This document shows positions 1-8,748 of a stretch of 64,000 nucleotides of DNA, in pieces. This stretch comes from Hymenobacter baengnokdamensis (lineage in GTDB: Bacteria > Bacteroidota > Bacteroidia > Cytophagales > Hymenobacteraceae), in contig NZ_CP044285.1 in NCBI RefSeq assembly GCF_008728635.1, positions 4,278,001 to 4,342,000 of the forward strand, written 5' to 3'. Under the pieces are notes generated by a model. The model searched no databases. It worked only from the letters and a program-made list of their open reading frames with translations, and had not been told where the DNA came from. Position 1 is the first letter of the stretch; each line of letters begins with the position of its first letter. Made by a program: the position numbers and the translations under genes.

Positions 1-102
1 CTGAGCCAGGTCGCCATTCCGGCCGTGCAGCTGCCCGGTGGGTTTCAGGCGCAGCGGCGCGACTTTCTGCTTTCCGGCACCTGCCAGTTTTGCCAGAGCT
101 GA
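1..102 (+). CDS. C-terminal end of a Fur-family metal regulator (partial)
   Basis: The window opens inside a plus-strand reading frame of 33 residues ending in TGA at 100-102. The tail has the form GFQAQRRDFLLSGTCQFCQS. A hydrophobic strand followed by G-T-C-x-x-C near the C-terminus is what Fur-type repressors (Fur, Zur, PerR) usually end with; the CxxC pair is the second half of their structural zinc site. Only this tail is visible, so the DNA-binding domain and the metal specificity cannot be judged. Other CxxC-ending proteins cannot be excluded. Confidence 0.45.
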   Translation: MSQVAIPAVQLPGGFQAQRRDFLLSGTCQFCQS

Positions 103-262
103 TTAGGCAGCCTCACTGAGTAGCCAGTTCTTGCCAGCCGGAGACCTGCACTGTAATTACGCAAAAATGTCCTTTCCGGCAGCGCCTGCGTAGAGAGTAG
201 CCTGCGGAAAGCGGGGCAGCCAGCCGCGCCGAAAACTGCTCACTGTTAATTGTTAACTGCTA

Positions 263-676
263 ATGTGGTGGACCTACGCCCTGCTATCCGCCGTATTTGC
301 GGCCCTCACTGCTGTACTGGCCAAGGTTGGTATTAAAGGGGTCAGCTCCGATTTAGCCACCGCTATCCGCACGGTGGTTATCCTGATAGTGGCCTGGGGC
401 ATCGTATTTTTCAAAGATAATCCTGCCGATATATTCACGCTTCAGCCCCGCACCTGGCTGTTTCTGGTGCTCTCGGGTATTGCCACGGGGCTGTCGTGGC
501 TGTGCTACTTCCGGGCCTTGCAGCTAGGCAAAGTATCGCAGGTAACCCCGGTCGATAAGCTAAGCGTGGCGCTGGCTATTGCGCTTTCCGTGGTCTTTTT
601 GGGCGAAACCCTGACGCTGAAAGCCGCGCTGGGCGCGGGCCTCATCATTGGGGGCACTTTGGTGCTCATCCTCTGA
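263..676 (+). CDS. half-size EamA (drug/metabolite) transporter
   Basis: A 137-residue inner-membrane protein with about five hydrophobic helices (near residues 3-22, 33-50, 64-86, 97-114 and 118-136). It has one EamA domain instead of the usual two, including the Y-F-R-A-L-Q-L-G loop followed by V-x-P-V-D-K-L-S that is typical of COG2510-like short members, which are expected to act as dimers. The substrate cannot be read from sequence; small metabolites or cations are possible. The ATG at 263 follows an AT-rich stretch (TTAATTGTTAACTGCTAATG) that resembles the repeat unit at 10917-10957. The gene stands alone between a Fur-like gene and a convergent small periplasmic protein. Confidence 0.8.
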   Translation: MWWTYALLSAVFAALTAVLAKVGIKGVSSDLATAIRTVVILIVAWGIVFFKDNPADIFTLQPRTWLFLVLSGIATGLSWLCYFRALQLGKVSQVTPVDKLSVALAIALSVVFLGETLTLKAALGAGLIIGGTLVLIL

Positions 677-708
677 GGAGGCCCGTCCCAGCGCGGCCGG
701 TATGCAAG

Positions 709-1152
709 CTACTGATTTGTAGCCGGAGCGGCTGGAGATGATTTAGCAGCCCGGTGCTTACCACCCTGCGATGCGTATTGCGCAAACTGCGCCGGGGTCA
801 GAATGCCCTGCAACGCGGCCTTAAACTCCTGCGCATTGGCTTGCAGGGCCGTATTCTTTTCCTTATTGCTGGTGGTGCCATTCTGAATGGCATCTATTTT
901 CTGGTCGCGCGTCAGAGCGGCGGCCCGAACTTTGGCCGTGGTTGCGGCATCAAGGTTCAGCTGCCGGGCCAGCTCCTGGCTCATTTTATCGGCGCGCTGC
1001 TCGGGTGCCGCGGCGTGGTAAGCGGTGGAGCGGCTGGCGGTGGCAGGGGCCGAGGCTGGAGCCGCTGGTGCCTGCTGTGCCTGTGCACCAGTAGAGAGAG
1101 TCAACCCAGCTAGCAACAGCGAAAAAGCGCCGATACGAAAGGAAGTAGTCAT
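709..1152 (-). CDS. small secreted periplasmic protein, function unknown
   Basis: 147 residues. A signal peptide (residues 1-25, cut likely after A-Q-A) is followed by an Ala/Pro-rich linker to about residue 45, then a helical segment with Q-E-L-A-R-Q-L-N-L-D, T-R-D-Q-K-I-D and, near residue 120, the motif L-T-P-A-Q-F-A-Q-Y. The last motif resembles the LTxxQ-type repeats of Spy/CpxP-like periplasmic proteins, but the match is weak and I make no functional claim. The tail is Ala/Pro/Ser/Lys-rich. It is convergent with the EamA gene, with only about 30 bases between stop codons. Confidence 0.65.
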   Translation of the reverse strand: MTTSFRIGAFSLLLAGLTLSTGAQAQQAPAAPASAPATASRSTAYHAAAPEQRADKMSQELARQLNLDAATTAKVRAAALTRDQKIDAIQNGTTSNKEKNTALQANAQEFKAALQGILTPAQFAQYASQGGKHRAAKSSPAAPATNQ

Positions 1153-1302
1153 GAGTGAAAGAAGTTGGTAGAAGCCGTAAAACTGCTGCTGCCAGCTGAA
1201 CGTCTAATGAAGTATATCCTTGGCAGGATGCCACCTCAGAACTGCCACAACGAAAAAGGCACCTGCCAGCAATGCTCGCAGGTGCCTTTCAGCAAACGGA
1301 TG

Positions 1303-1376
<74 letters not shown>

Positions 1377-1492
1377 GTTTTAGGGCTTTACCACTGCGCC
1401 GGTTGCGCTTTGGTTGTGCAAAAGTACGCTGGCTTTTGGCTTGTGCAAGTCCCTGAGTCAATATTCTTCACAACTAACGCAAAATCAGGCGC

Positions 1493-1521
1493 AAAAAAAA
1501 GGACGGGAGAATCTCCCGCCC
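1493..1521 (-). terminator. intrinsic terminator of the first TonB-type receptor
   Basis: Read on the minus strand, the stem GGGCGGGAGA/TCTCCCGTCC with almost no loop is followed by a run of eight T. It lies about 30 bases past the stop codon of the receptor gene that ends at 1554. Confidence 0.85.
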
Positions 1522-1553
1522 TTTTTCAGCACCTTTCACAATTACCCGAGTAC

Positions 1554-4500
1554 TTAGTTGAAGCTGTAGCGTATGCCCAGCTGCCCCTGCCAGCGCGAGC
1601 CAAACGACGCAAAATCGTAGGAGCGGCCGCTGTTGCCATAGGCCGAGGGCAGCGAGAAGGTGGGCTGCGCATTCACGTTGGTCGATTCTACTTTCAGCAG
1701 CTCTACGGCATTGTTAGACACCACATACTGACGGCCCCAGTTGTTGTTAAGCAGATTGCCCAGGTTGAAGATATCGAACGTGATTTGCAGGCTGTTGCGC
1801 TTGCCGCCGGCCGTAAAGAAAATGTCCTGGGCTACGCGCAGGTCAACTTCGTGCGTCCAGGGCAGGCGGGCGCCGAAGCGCTCCACTACCTGCCCGCGGT
1901 GGCTGCTCAGGTAAGGGTCGTTCTGGATAAATGCTTCGAGCTGGTTCTGGACCGTAGTCAGGTCGCGGTTTTCGGTGGCCACGAGGCGGATTTGGTTGGG
2001 GTCGCGCACGTCGGTTGGCACGTACAGCAGGTCGTTGCCCGTGTTGCCGTCACGGTTGAGGTCGGTGCTCTGGCCGTAGATGTACGTCAGCGGCTGGCCC
2101 GACAGCCCTTCGTAGAACATCGTAATAGTAGTGCCAAGCTTGTTGTTAGCATAGCGGAAGTTGTAGCCCGTACTCGCGATAACGCGGTGGCGCTGGTCGT
2201 TGCGCGAGTAGCCCAGCTCGGGGCTATTGGGGTCATACGCCACCTGGTTGAAAGCGTAGTTCGACGAGGCCGTGCTGCTCGTGCCGCTGTTCACCTCTTT
2301 TGATACGCCGTAGGTGTAGGCGGCTGTAGTGTTCAGGCCATTCAGGAAGCGCTTCTGAAGCTGGAAAGTGGCGTTGTAGCGATAGCCCTGGTTGGTATTG
2401 TCGAGCAGGTAAACGTTGGTATAGTTCGGGTTAACCCGGCGCAGGGCCGTAGTAGCCGCATATATCGGACGCTGGTCGGGGCCGGCCAGGCGACCTACCG
2501 GAGCCGTCAGGTTAATATCCTTATAATATATATCGTTAATGGTCTTGGAATAGATTCCTTCCACGGTGGCGACTACATCACCCGGCAGGCGGAAGTCGGC
2601 CGCCAGGTTTGAGCGCCATACCTGGGGCAGCTTAAAGTTGTCGCTTACTAAGTTTATCTGGCTGGTAAGCACCTGGGTATAAGAAGTCGCAATCTTGGCA
2701 GGGTCAATCTGCACCGGCAGCGTAGTGCCAGTGGCCGCCGTCTGGTTTACCGAGCCCTGCACCAGGCCGCTGTTGGTATAGCTGTTCGAAATCCACACGA
2801 AGGGCACGCGGCCTGAGAAAATACCCGAACCACCGCGCAGCTGAATTTTGGTATCATTGTTTACGTCCCAGTTAAAGCCCAGGCGGGGCGAGTAGAGAAC
2901 CTGGCCGTTAGGCGTATTGCTGGTTTTGTACTGGCTGCCGAAACCGGCATTGAAGGTGCCGTTGGCGGCTTTCGAGCCCTCAGTTACGCCGGCGTTGTAG
3001 CCCGGCTTGTCCACAAACACGGGTACGTCGATACGCATACCCAGCGTCAGGCGCAGGTTTTCGACGGGGGTGTACTCGTCCTGCGCATAGAAGCCAAGCT
3101 GCGCCGCCTTGAAGCTTGCTTCCCCATTATTGGCCGTAGGGTAGCTCGACTGAACCTGGGTAGCCTTGCCGGCCTGAAAGTTGGCCAGCGAAGAGAACGT
3201 GTAGTAGCCGGCCCCATTGTTAAGGAACAGGTTGCGGAATTTGAAGCCCTCGTTGTGGGTTCCCACCGTAAAGGTGTGCTTGCCAATGGCTTTGGTCAGG
3301 TTATCGGTAATCTCAATAATGTCCTGGTCGAGCTGGTTAGCTACGGAGCTGCGCTCCTGCCCCAGGCTATAGGTAACGCCACCCTCCGAAATCTGATAAG
3401 CGGGGCCGGGGGCGCCTACTACATCGCGCGAATCACGGATGGCGCTATAGCTTAAAATAAGCTTGTTGGAAAAGCCACCCGCGAAGCGACTATTGAGCTC
3501 GGCAACGGTACTGTTTTGCAGGTTGCTGAAGCGGTAGGCGTTGTTGCTGAAGCGGACGTTGGTACCCGTGCGGGTGATGTTGTCGTCAAACGCCTTTACG
3601 AAGTTATGACGCAGCGTCAGGGTGTTATTCTCCGAGAGGTTGAAGTCGAGGCGGGCAAAAATCTTATTGCTTTCGGTGAGGCGCGTGATATCGCCTACCG
3701 TGCCGGGGTCGTAGCCACCATAGAAGCCGCCGCTGGCAGTAGGCAGCAGGGCCGCCGCCCGAATAGCGTTGATAACGCTAACGCTGGCGCGTGAGTCGGC
3801 GCCCCCCGGCAGGTAGCCCAGGGGCGTATTAACGCGCTGTATCTCCGCATTCAGAAAGAAGAATACTTTGTCTTTCACCAAAGACCCTCCCACGCGGAAG
3901 CCCGTCTGGTAGTTATAGAACTTATCTGCCTTGGAGCCATCGGTTACGCTCTTTCCCACCGTGTTCTGGTTGCGCCCAAAGCCGTAGATGGAAGCCGACA
4001 AATCGTTGGAGCCCGAGCGGGTAACAGCGTTTACCCCGGCCCCGGTAAAGTTGCCCATTGTAACGTCGTAAGGGGCCAGCACCACCTGAATCTGGTCGAT
4101 GGCATCGAGGGCGATAGGGTTGGTGCCCGCCTGCCCGCCGGGCGTGCCGGAAGAAGCCAGCCCGAATACGTCGTTGTTCACGGCGCCATCAATGGTAATG
4201 TTGTTGTAGCGGTTGTTGGCACCGCCAAATGATGAGCTGCCGCCACCGCCAGCCTGCGGGGTAAGGCGCGTGAAGTCGGTGAGCGAGCGGCTCAACGTGG
4301 GTAGCTGACTTATCTGCTCGCGGCTTACGTTGGTCTCGGCCCCGGTACGGCCGGCATTGATGACCGGGTCGCGGCGGGTAGTGATAGTTACTTCGCCGAG
4401 CTCCGTAGTCGAGGTGCTCATGGGCGCATCAATACGCTTGTTTTCGCCCAGCGACAGAATAATGCCCGTTTTCACCACATCCTGATAGCCTACGAATGTT

Positions 4501-4754
4501 ACTCTAACCGTGTACGGCCCGCCAACGCGCATACCCTGAATGTTGTAGCGGCCATCAGCATTGGTACCCACGCCGTACTGCGTGTTGGTCGGCGTATGAA
4601 CAGCCAGCACGGTGGCCCCTGGCAGCGGCTCGCCTTTCGCATCGGTTACCGCCCCGCTAAGGGAGGCCGTGGTGGCTCCCTGCCCCCAGCCCAAACGGGC
4701 CGTAAACAGCAAAAACAGGAGCAGCGTGAAGTGGCGTAAAGGTAGATTTCTCAT
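1554..4754 (-). CDS. Oar-like TonB-dependent outer-membrane receptor
   Basis: 1066 residues. A signal peptide (about 1-24, ending GWGQ) is followed by a carboxypeptidase-regulatory-like beta-sandwich (about 28-110: A-V-T-D-A-K-G-E-P-L-P-G-A-T-V, then G-R-Y-N-I-Q-G-M-R-V-G-G-P-Y-T-V). A plug domain follows (about 130-250, with A-I-D-Q-I-Q-V-V-L-A-P-Y-D-V and N-A-V-T-R-S-G-S-N), then a long beta-barrel ending in L-G-I-R-Y-S-F-N. This order is that of the OmpA-related Oar family of Bacteroidetes and myxobacteria, which imports or exports unknown polymers, peptides or adhesion factors. No SusD-like partner is adjacent, which argues against a classical polysaccharide locus. It is paralogous to the gene at 5083-8601. 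The start matches the signal peptide. Confidence 0.88.
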   Translation of the reverse strand: MRNLPLRHFTLLLFLLFTARLGWGQGATTASLSGAVTDAKGEPLPGATVLAVHTPTNTQYGVGTNADGRYNIQGMRVGGPYTVRVTFVGYQDVVKTGIILSLGENKRIDAPMSTSTTELGEVTITTRRDPVINAGRTGAETNVSREQISQLPTLSRSLTDFTRLTPQAGGGGSSSFGGANNRYNNITIDGAVNNDVFGLASSGTPGGQAGTNPIALDAIDQIQVVLAPYDVTMGNFTGAGVNAVTRSGSNDLSASIYGFGRNQNTVGKSVTDGSKADKFYNYQTGFRVGGSLVKDKVFFFLNAEIQRVNTPLGYLPGGADSRASVSVINAIRAAALLPTASGGFYGGYDPGTVGDITRLTESNKIFARLDFNLSENNTLTLRHNFVKAFDDNITRTGTNVRFSNNAYRFSNLQNSTVAELNSRFAGGFSNKLILSYSAIRDSRDVVGAPGPAYQISEGGVTYSLGQERSSVANQLDQDIIEITDNLTKAIGKHTFTVGTHNEGFKFRNLFLNNGAGYYTFSSLANFQAGKATQVQSSYPTANNGEASFKAAQLGFYAQDEYTPVENLRLTLGMRIDVPVFVDKPGYNAGVTEGSKAANGTFNAGFGSQYKTSNTPNGQVLYSPRLGFNWDVNNDTKIQLRGGSGIFSGRVPFVWISNSYTNSGLVQGSVNQTAATGTTLPVQIDPAKIATSYTQVLTSQINLVSDNFKLPQVWRSNLAADFRLPGDVVATVEGIYSKTINDIYYKDINLTAPVGRLAGPDQRPIYAATTALRRVNPNYTNVYLLDNTNQGYRYNATFQLQKRFLNGLNTTAAYTYGVSKEVNSGTSSTASSNYAFNQVAYDPNSPELGYSRNDQRHRVIASTGYNFRYANNKLGTTITMFYEGLSGQPLTYIYGQSTDLNRDGNTGNDLLYVPTDVRDPNQIRLVATENRDLTTVQNQLEAFIQNDPYLSSHRGQVVERFGARLPWTHEVDLRVAQDIFFTAGGKRNSLQITFDIFNLGNLLNNNWGRQYVVSNNAVELLKVESTNVNAQPTFSLPSAYGNSGRSYDFASFGSRWQGQLGIRYSFN

Positions 4755-4795
4755 AAAATGAAAAAGGTAAAAGGCTCACAGGTGCCAATATGCCA

Positions 4796-4803
4796 CAAAG
4801 TTA
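4796..4803 (-). promoter_or_regulatory. candidate -7 element TAACTTTG of the receptor gene
   Basis: TAACTTTG on the minus strand fits the Bacteroidetes -7 consensus TAnnTTTG and lies 42 bases before the ATG at 4754. I found no convincing TTG at the -33 spacing, so support is partial. The other receptor gene has the same type of element at a very similar distance. Confidence 0.4.
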
Positions 4804-4872
4804 AGCCGCATCAATACCTTTTTTCATCATACCTACATCTAAACCCGCCTTAACGTGAACTAATTATGAGGA

Positions 4873-4886
4873 ATGCTCACATTAAA
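4873..4886. promoter_or_regulatory. motif shared by both receptor upstream regions (copy 1)
   Basis: ATGCTCACATTAAA lies inside the 328-base gap between the two receptor genes. Nearly the same word, ATGCTCATGTTAAA, is at 8678-8691 upstream of the second receptor. A palindromic pair AATTATGA/TCATAATT (4862-4869 and 4889-4896) encloses this copy. The rest of the gap 4755-5082 is AT-rich promoter DNA plus the terminator of the second receptor. Confidence 0.3.
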
Positions 4887-5010
4887 TTCATAATTATTAT
4901 TCACGTAATCTGATGGTTAGGCACCCCGAATTTTTTATGAGTTTAGGCTTTTGTTTAGGGCGTTTTTTGGGAAGACATGAGCATTTTATGAAGCGAGTGG
5001 CAGCAGCCAC

Positions 5011-5046
5011 AAAAAAGCGGGGCAGGAATTGCTTCCTGCCCCGCTT
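5011..5046 (-). terminator. intrinsic terminator of the second TonB-type receptor
   Basis: A perfect 14-base stem, AAGCGGGGCAGGAA pairing with TTCCTGCCCCGCTT around a 4-base loop, is followed on the minus strand by a T-run. It lies 37 bases past the stop codon at 5083. Confidence 0.9.
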
Positions 5047-5082
5047 CCGGGTAGCCAAACTGGCTGGTCGCCAGCGGCCTGA

Positions 5083-8000
5083 CTAGTTGAAGATATAGCG
5101 CAGACCTAGCTGAATCTGCCAGCGCGACGAGATGCTGCCCGTGTTGGCACGGTAGGTATCTGTCAGGACAGTGCCCGTGGGTGAGCTGGCCGAAGGGTTA
5201 GCGTAGTAACCATAGGAGAATATCGGCTGGTTTTGAGCGTTATACCCCACGAAGTTCAGCGGGTTGGTCTTGTACGTAGTAGGGAAAGCACCCCAGTTGC
5301 GGTTCAGCAGGTTGCCAATGTTGAAAACGTCAACGCTAAACTGCAAGGTGTTGCGGTTTTCACCAATATTGGTGAAAATATCCTGAATCATCTTCACGTC
5401 GATGCGGTGCTGCCACGGATAGACTGCGCCATTGCGCTCGGCATACTGGCCGCGGTGCTTGCTCAGGTAAGGGTCCTGGTTGATGAAGTTGTTCAGGTCG
5501 GTCCACTGCTGCTGCGCGCTGTACACCACGGCAGTCCCGTTGACAGTCGTCGAGATTGGAGCCAGGTTAATCTCGCTCTGGTTGAGCGGAATATACATCA
5601 GGTCGTTGTTGGTCACGCCATCGCCGTTCATGTCGCCGTTGTACACGTACGAGAAGCGGCCGGTAGGCTCACCGTCGTAGAACATGGAGAAGGTCGTAGC
5701 CAGGTGGCTGAGGTACTCATGCCGATACGAAAGCGAAGCAATCACGCGGTGCTGGGTCAGCCACTGCGAGTAGCTCAGCACGTTGGCGTTCGGGTCGCCC
5801 GATACCTGGCGGGCGCTCCAGTTGGAGTAAGCCACCGACGAGTTACCGTCGTTTACCGAGCGCGAGTCAGAATAGGTGTAGGCTAAGCTGGCGAAAAGCC
5901 CGTTGCTGAAGCTCTTGCTCAGCTGGCCGGTGATGGAGTACGAGTAGCCCAGGCTGGTGTTAGTCAGCAGCTCAGCATCCGTAATTACCGGGGTAGCTAT
6001 CGTGGGCGTCGAGGGGTTATAGATTCGGTTGTACTTCGTGGTGGTAGTCAATCCGGTCGAAGGATTGGTGGTATAGAAAATCGGCCGCTGGTCGCCCGTA
6101 TTGGTGCCAACCGGGGCAGCCCGGTTTGTCGTAACCGGCAAGTCAACGTTCTGGATATACATCGCGTTGATGTCCTTCGTGTACAGACCTTCGACAGTGG
6201 CTACTACACCGCCCGGCAATACCTGGTCAACGGCAAAGTTAGAGCGCCATACCTGCGGAAACTTAAAGCTTTTGTCCGTTACTGCCAGGCTATACGACGT
6301 GCTGCCGCCACCAGCTGCAGGCCGGTAAGCATTTACATCGGGGTTAAAGGTATAGGGAACCCGCACGCCGACCGAGTTAACATAGGTAGCGCCTGCAGTG
6401 CCTGAGCCCGATACGTCAATTGAGTTGAACTGCACCCCGTTGTTGCCGGCCTGGTTGGAAATCCATACAAACGGCACCCGGCCCGTAAAAATGCCGGTGC
6501 CACCGCGTACCTGGGTTTTCTTATCGTCGTTCACATCCCAGTTGAAGCCAATACGGGGCGAGAACAGCAGCTTACGCGCTGGCAGCTGGCTGGTGCTGAA
6601 CTGCACACCATTGCGGAAGGTCAGGGCACCGGGGCCGGCACCATTGCCCTCAGTAGCAGCGCCGGATACGGTGGGGTTGCGGTCGATGTCAGAGAAGATA
6701 ATCGGAATATCGCCGCGCAGACCCAAGGTTAGTTTCAGGTTGCTCGTTGGCGTATACTCATCCTGTACGTAGAAACCCAGCTGCGCTGCTTTCGTCACGG
6801 CATAAGGGAAGCCAGCCTGAGTTGAGTATTGCAGGGCATAGCGGGCAGCACCAACCGGCGAGCCGGTGTAAGGAGCGCCAACCTGGTGACTGTTACGGTC
6901 ATACGTGTAGCCAGCCGAAGCATAGAAGTCTTCCAGCGAGTTGTACTGATACGTACCGTAGTAGTTTGGCGCGTAACCGTTCGAGAACTTGTACAGCTCA
7001 TCGTAGGTACCCAGCGTTACGCTGTGCTTGCCCAGGAAAGCGGTGAAGTTATCGCCAAACTGGTAGATATCCGAGTTCAGCACGTTGTAGGCCGAGTACA
7101 GTTCCGAGCCAAAGGTCGTCAGGCTATTGAGGCCCGAACGCACACCCGTTGTAGTGCTGGTAGACGGCGTAAGGCCTACCTGGTTTCCGATATCCACCAT
7201 CGGGAAGGGGCTGCCCCCGGCCGGATACTCGCGGTAATCGCGGTTGCCAATGTAGCCCGCGGTCACGTTGTTCGAGTATTTGCCACCGCCCAGCGTACTG
7301 TTCAGCTCGGCAATAATCGAGTTCAGGTTGTTATTGATAGTATAGTACGAAGAGAAGAATGGCAGGCCGTAGGCCGTTTCGGCGCGCGAGCCACCAATGC
7401 TACCCCCCGATGAGCTGGGATTAATATCGGCGTAAGACTTCAGGTAGTTATACTTGATATTGAAGTGGTTGTTATTGTTGATGTTCCAGTCCAGCTTAGC
7501 CGTGGCCTTGTAGCTGTTTGAGCGCAGGCTGTAATTCTCGTAAGCGCCGGGGTTATAGCCGTACTGCTTCATCAAAAAAGCGCTCAGCGCATCCAAATCA
7601 GCCGCATTGGCCTGCGAGGTTTGCGGGCCGGACGTCACATTGGCGCGGGTAGCCGTGTAGTTACCGGAGGGCGGGTCCGTGCGCTTCTCCTGCTCGAAGT
7701 TTACGAAGAAGAACAGCTTGTCCTTCACGATAGGACCACCCAGGCGGAAGCCTATGTTGTTCAGGTTAAAATTGGGATAAGCTGCCTGGTAGCTGCCGAC
7801 GTTCTGTCCTACAAAGTTCTGGTTACGATAATAATCATAAACCGAAGCCGAAAATTTGTTGGTACCCGAGCGGGTTACGGCGTTGATGCCGGCGCCGGTA
7901 AACGAGCCCTGGCGCACATCGTACGGAGCCAGGCTCACCTGAATCTGGTCGATAGCGTCGAGCGAAACCGGCTGGGCGCTGGCCTGGCCGCCAATGGTCG

Positions 8001-8601
8001 ACGACAAGCCGAAGGCGTTATTAAAGATAGCCCCGTCGATGGTCAGGTTGTTGTAGAGGTTGTTGCGGCCGGCAAAGCTCTGGGTGTTGGTGCCGCTACC
8101 CTGAGGAGTCAAACGGGTAAAGTCGTTGAATGAGCGGTTGATGGTTGGCAGGCGCTCAATCTGCTGGCGCTGCACCGTGGTAGCTGCTCCCGTGCGGTCG
8201 GCATTGATAATCGGGTTCTGGCTACCCGTTACCGTTACTTCAGCCAGCTGCGTAGTGCTTTCACCCAGCTTGGCATCGAGGCGGAAGTTTTCGGCCAGCG
8301 TCAGGTTGATACCGGTGCGGGTAAAATCCTGAAAGCCTACAAACGTAACCTTCACGGTATACGGGCCACCCACTCGCATATTCTGGATGTTGAAACGGCC
8401 ATCAGCGTTGGTTGGCGACACGTACTGCGTGTTGGTAGGCGTGTGCACGGCAATTACGGTTGCACCGGGCAACACCTGCCCTTTGGCATCGGTAATAGTG
8501 CCGCTCATAGCGGCCGTAGTGGCACCCTGGCTCCAGCCAAGCTGAGCTGTCAACAGCAACAATGCCAACAGCAGCGTCTGTCGTAAGTAGTGAAGCTTCA
8601 T
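5083..8601 (-). CDS. second Oar-like TonB-dependent outer-membrane receptor
   Basis: About 1172 residues from the ATG at 8601, which begins a clear signal peptide (MKLHYLRQTLLLALLLL, ending LGWSQ). An upstream ATG at 8646 would add 15 hydrophobic residues and is less likely. Domain order matches its neighbour at 1554-4754: carboxypeptidase-regulatory-like domain (about 25-110), plug (about 130-250, with A-I-D-Q-I-Q-V-S-L-A-P-Y-D-V and N-A-V-T-R-S-G-T-N), then a barrel ending L-G-L-R-Y-I-F-N. Local identity between the two is high in the N-terminal 250 residues and lower in the barrel, so they probably arose by duplication and now bind different ligands. Each has its own terminator, so they are not one operon. 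Confidence 0.88.
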   Translation of the reverse strand: MKLHYLRQTLLLALLLLTAQLGWSQGATTAAMSGTITDAKGQVLPGATVIAVHTPTNTQYVSPTNADGRFNIQNMRVGGPYTVKVTFVGFQDFTRTGINLTLAENFRLDAKLGESTTQLAEVTVTGSQNPIINADRTGAATTVQRQQIERLPTINRSFNDFTRLTPQGSGTNTQSFAGRNNLYNNLTIDGAIFNNAFGLSSTIGGQASAQPVSLDAIDQIQVSLAPYDVRQGSFTGAGINAVTRSGTNKFSASVYDYYRNQNFVGQNVGSYQAAYPNFNLNNIGFRLGGPIVKDKLFFFVNFEQEKRTDPPSGNYTATRANVTSGPQTSQANAADLDALSAFLMKQYGYNPGAYENYSLRSNSYKATAKLDWNINNNNHFNIKYNYLKSYADINPSSSGGSIGGSRAETAYGLPFFSSYYTINNNLNSIIAELNSTLGGGKYSNNVTAGYIGNRDYREYPAGGSPFPMVDIGNQVGLTPSTSTTTGVRSGLNSLTTFGSELYSAYNVLNSDIYQFGDNFTAFLGKHSVTLGTYDELYKFSNGYAPNYYGTYQYNSLEDFYASAGYTYDRNSHQVGAPYTGSPVGAARYALQYSTQAGFPYAVTKAAQLGFYVQDEYTPTSNLKLTLGLRGDIPIIFSDIDRNPTVSGAATEGNGAGPGALTFRNGVQFSTSQLPARKLLFSPRIGFNWDVNDDKKTQVRGGTGIFTGRVPFVWISNQAGNNGVQFNSIDVSGSGTAGATYVNSVGVRVPYTFNPDVNAYRPAAGGGSTSYSLAVTDKSFKFPQVWRSNFAVDQVLPGGVVATVEGLYTKDINAMYIQNVDLPVTTNRAAPVGTNTGDQRPIFYTTNPSTGLTTTTKYNRIYNPSTPTIATPVITDAELLTNTSLGYSYSITGQLSKSFSNGLFASLAYTYSDSRSVNDGNSSVAYSNWSARQVSGDPNANVLSYSQWLTQHRVIASLSYRHEYLSHLATTFSMFYDGEPTGRFSYVYNGDMNGDGVTNNDLMYIPLNQSEINLAPISTTVNGTAVVYSAQQQWTDLNNFINQDPYLSKHRGQYAERNGAVYPWQHRIDVKMIQDIFTNIGENRNTLQFSVDVFNIGNLLNRNWGAFPTTYKTNPLNFVGYNAQNQPIFSYGYYANPSASSPTGTVLTDTYRANTGSISSRWQIQLGLRYIFN

Positions 8602-8643
8602 AAGAAGAATTAAAAATGGAAGGAAAGCTAGCTGGTCTGCCGG

Positions 8644-8651
8644 CAAAATTA
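8644..8651 (-). promoter_or_regulatory. candidate -7 element TAATTTTG of the second receptor
   Basis: TAATTTTG on the minus strand fits TAnnTTTG and lies 43 bases before the chosen ATG at 8601, matching the layout at 4796-4803. No clear -33 TTG was found. Confidence 0.4.
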
Positions 8652-8677
8652 CTTCCTATCCTTCAGACTTACACATT

Positions 8678-8691
8678 ATGCTCATGTTAAA
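8678..8691. promoter_or_regulatory. motif shared by both receptor upstream regions (copy 2)
   Basis: ATGCTCATGTTAAA, 12 of 14 bases identical to the motif at 4873-4886. Directly beside it an imperfect inverted repeat (GTTAAAAATCTGAAG near 8687 and CTTCATTTTTAAC near 8724) could be a terminator for the NlpC gene or part of a regulatory site. Confidence 0.3.
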
Positions 8692-8748
8692 AATCTGAAG
8701 ATAAATTGATTAGTTCATCTTAACTTCATTTTTAACTTCACTAAAAAC

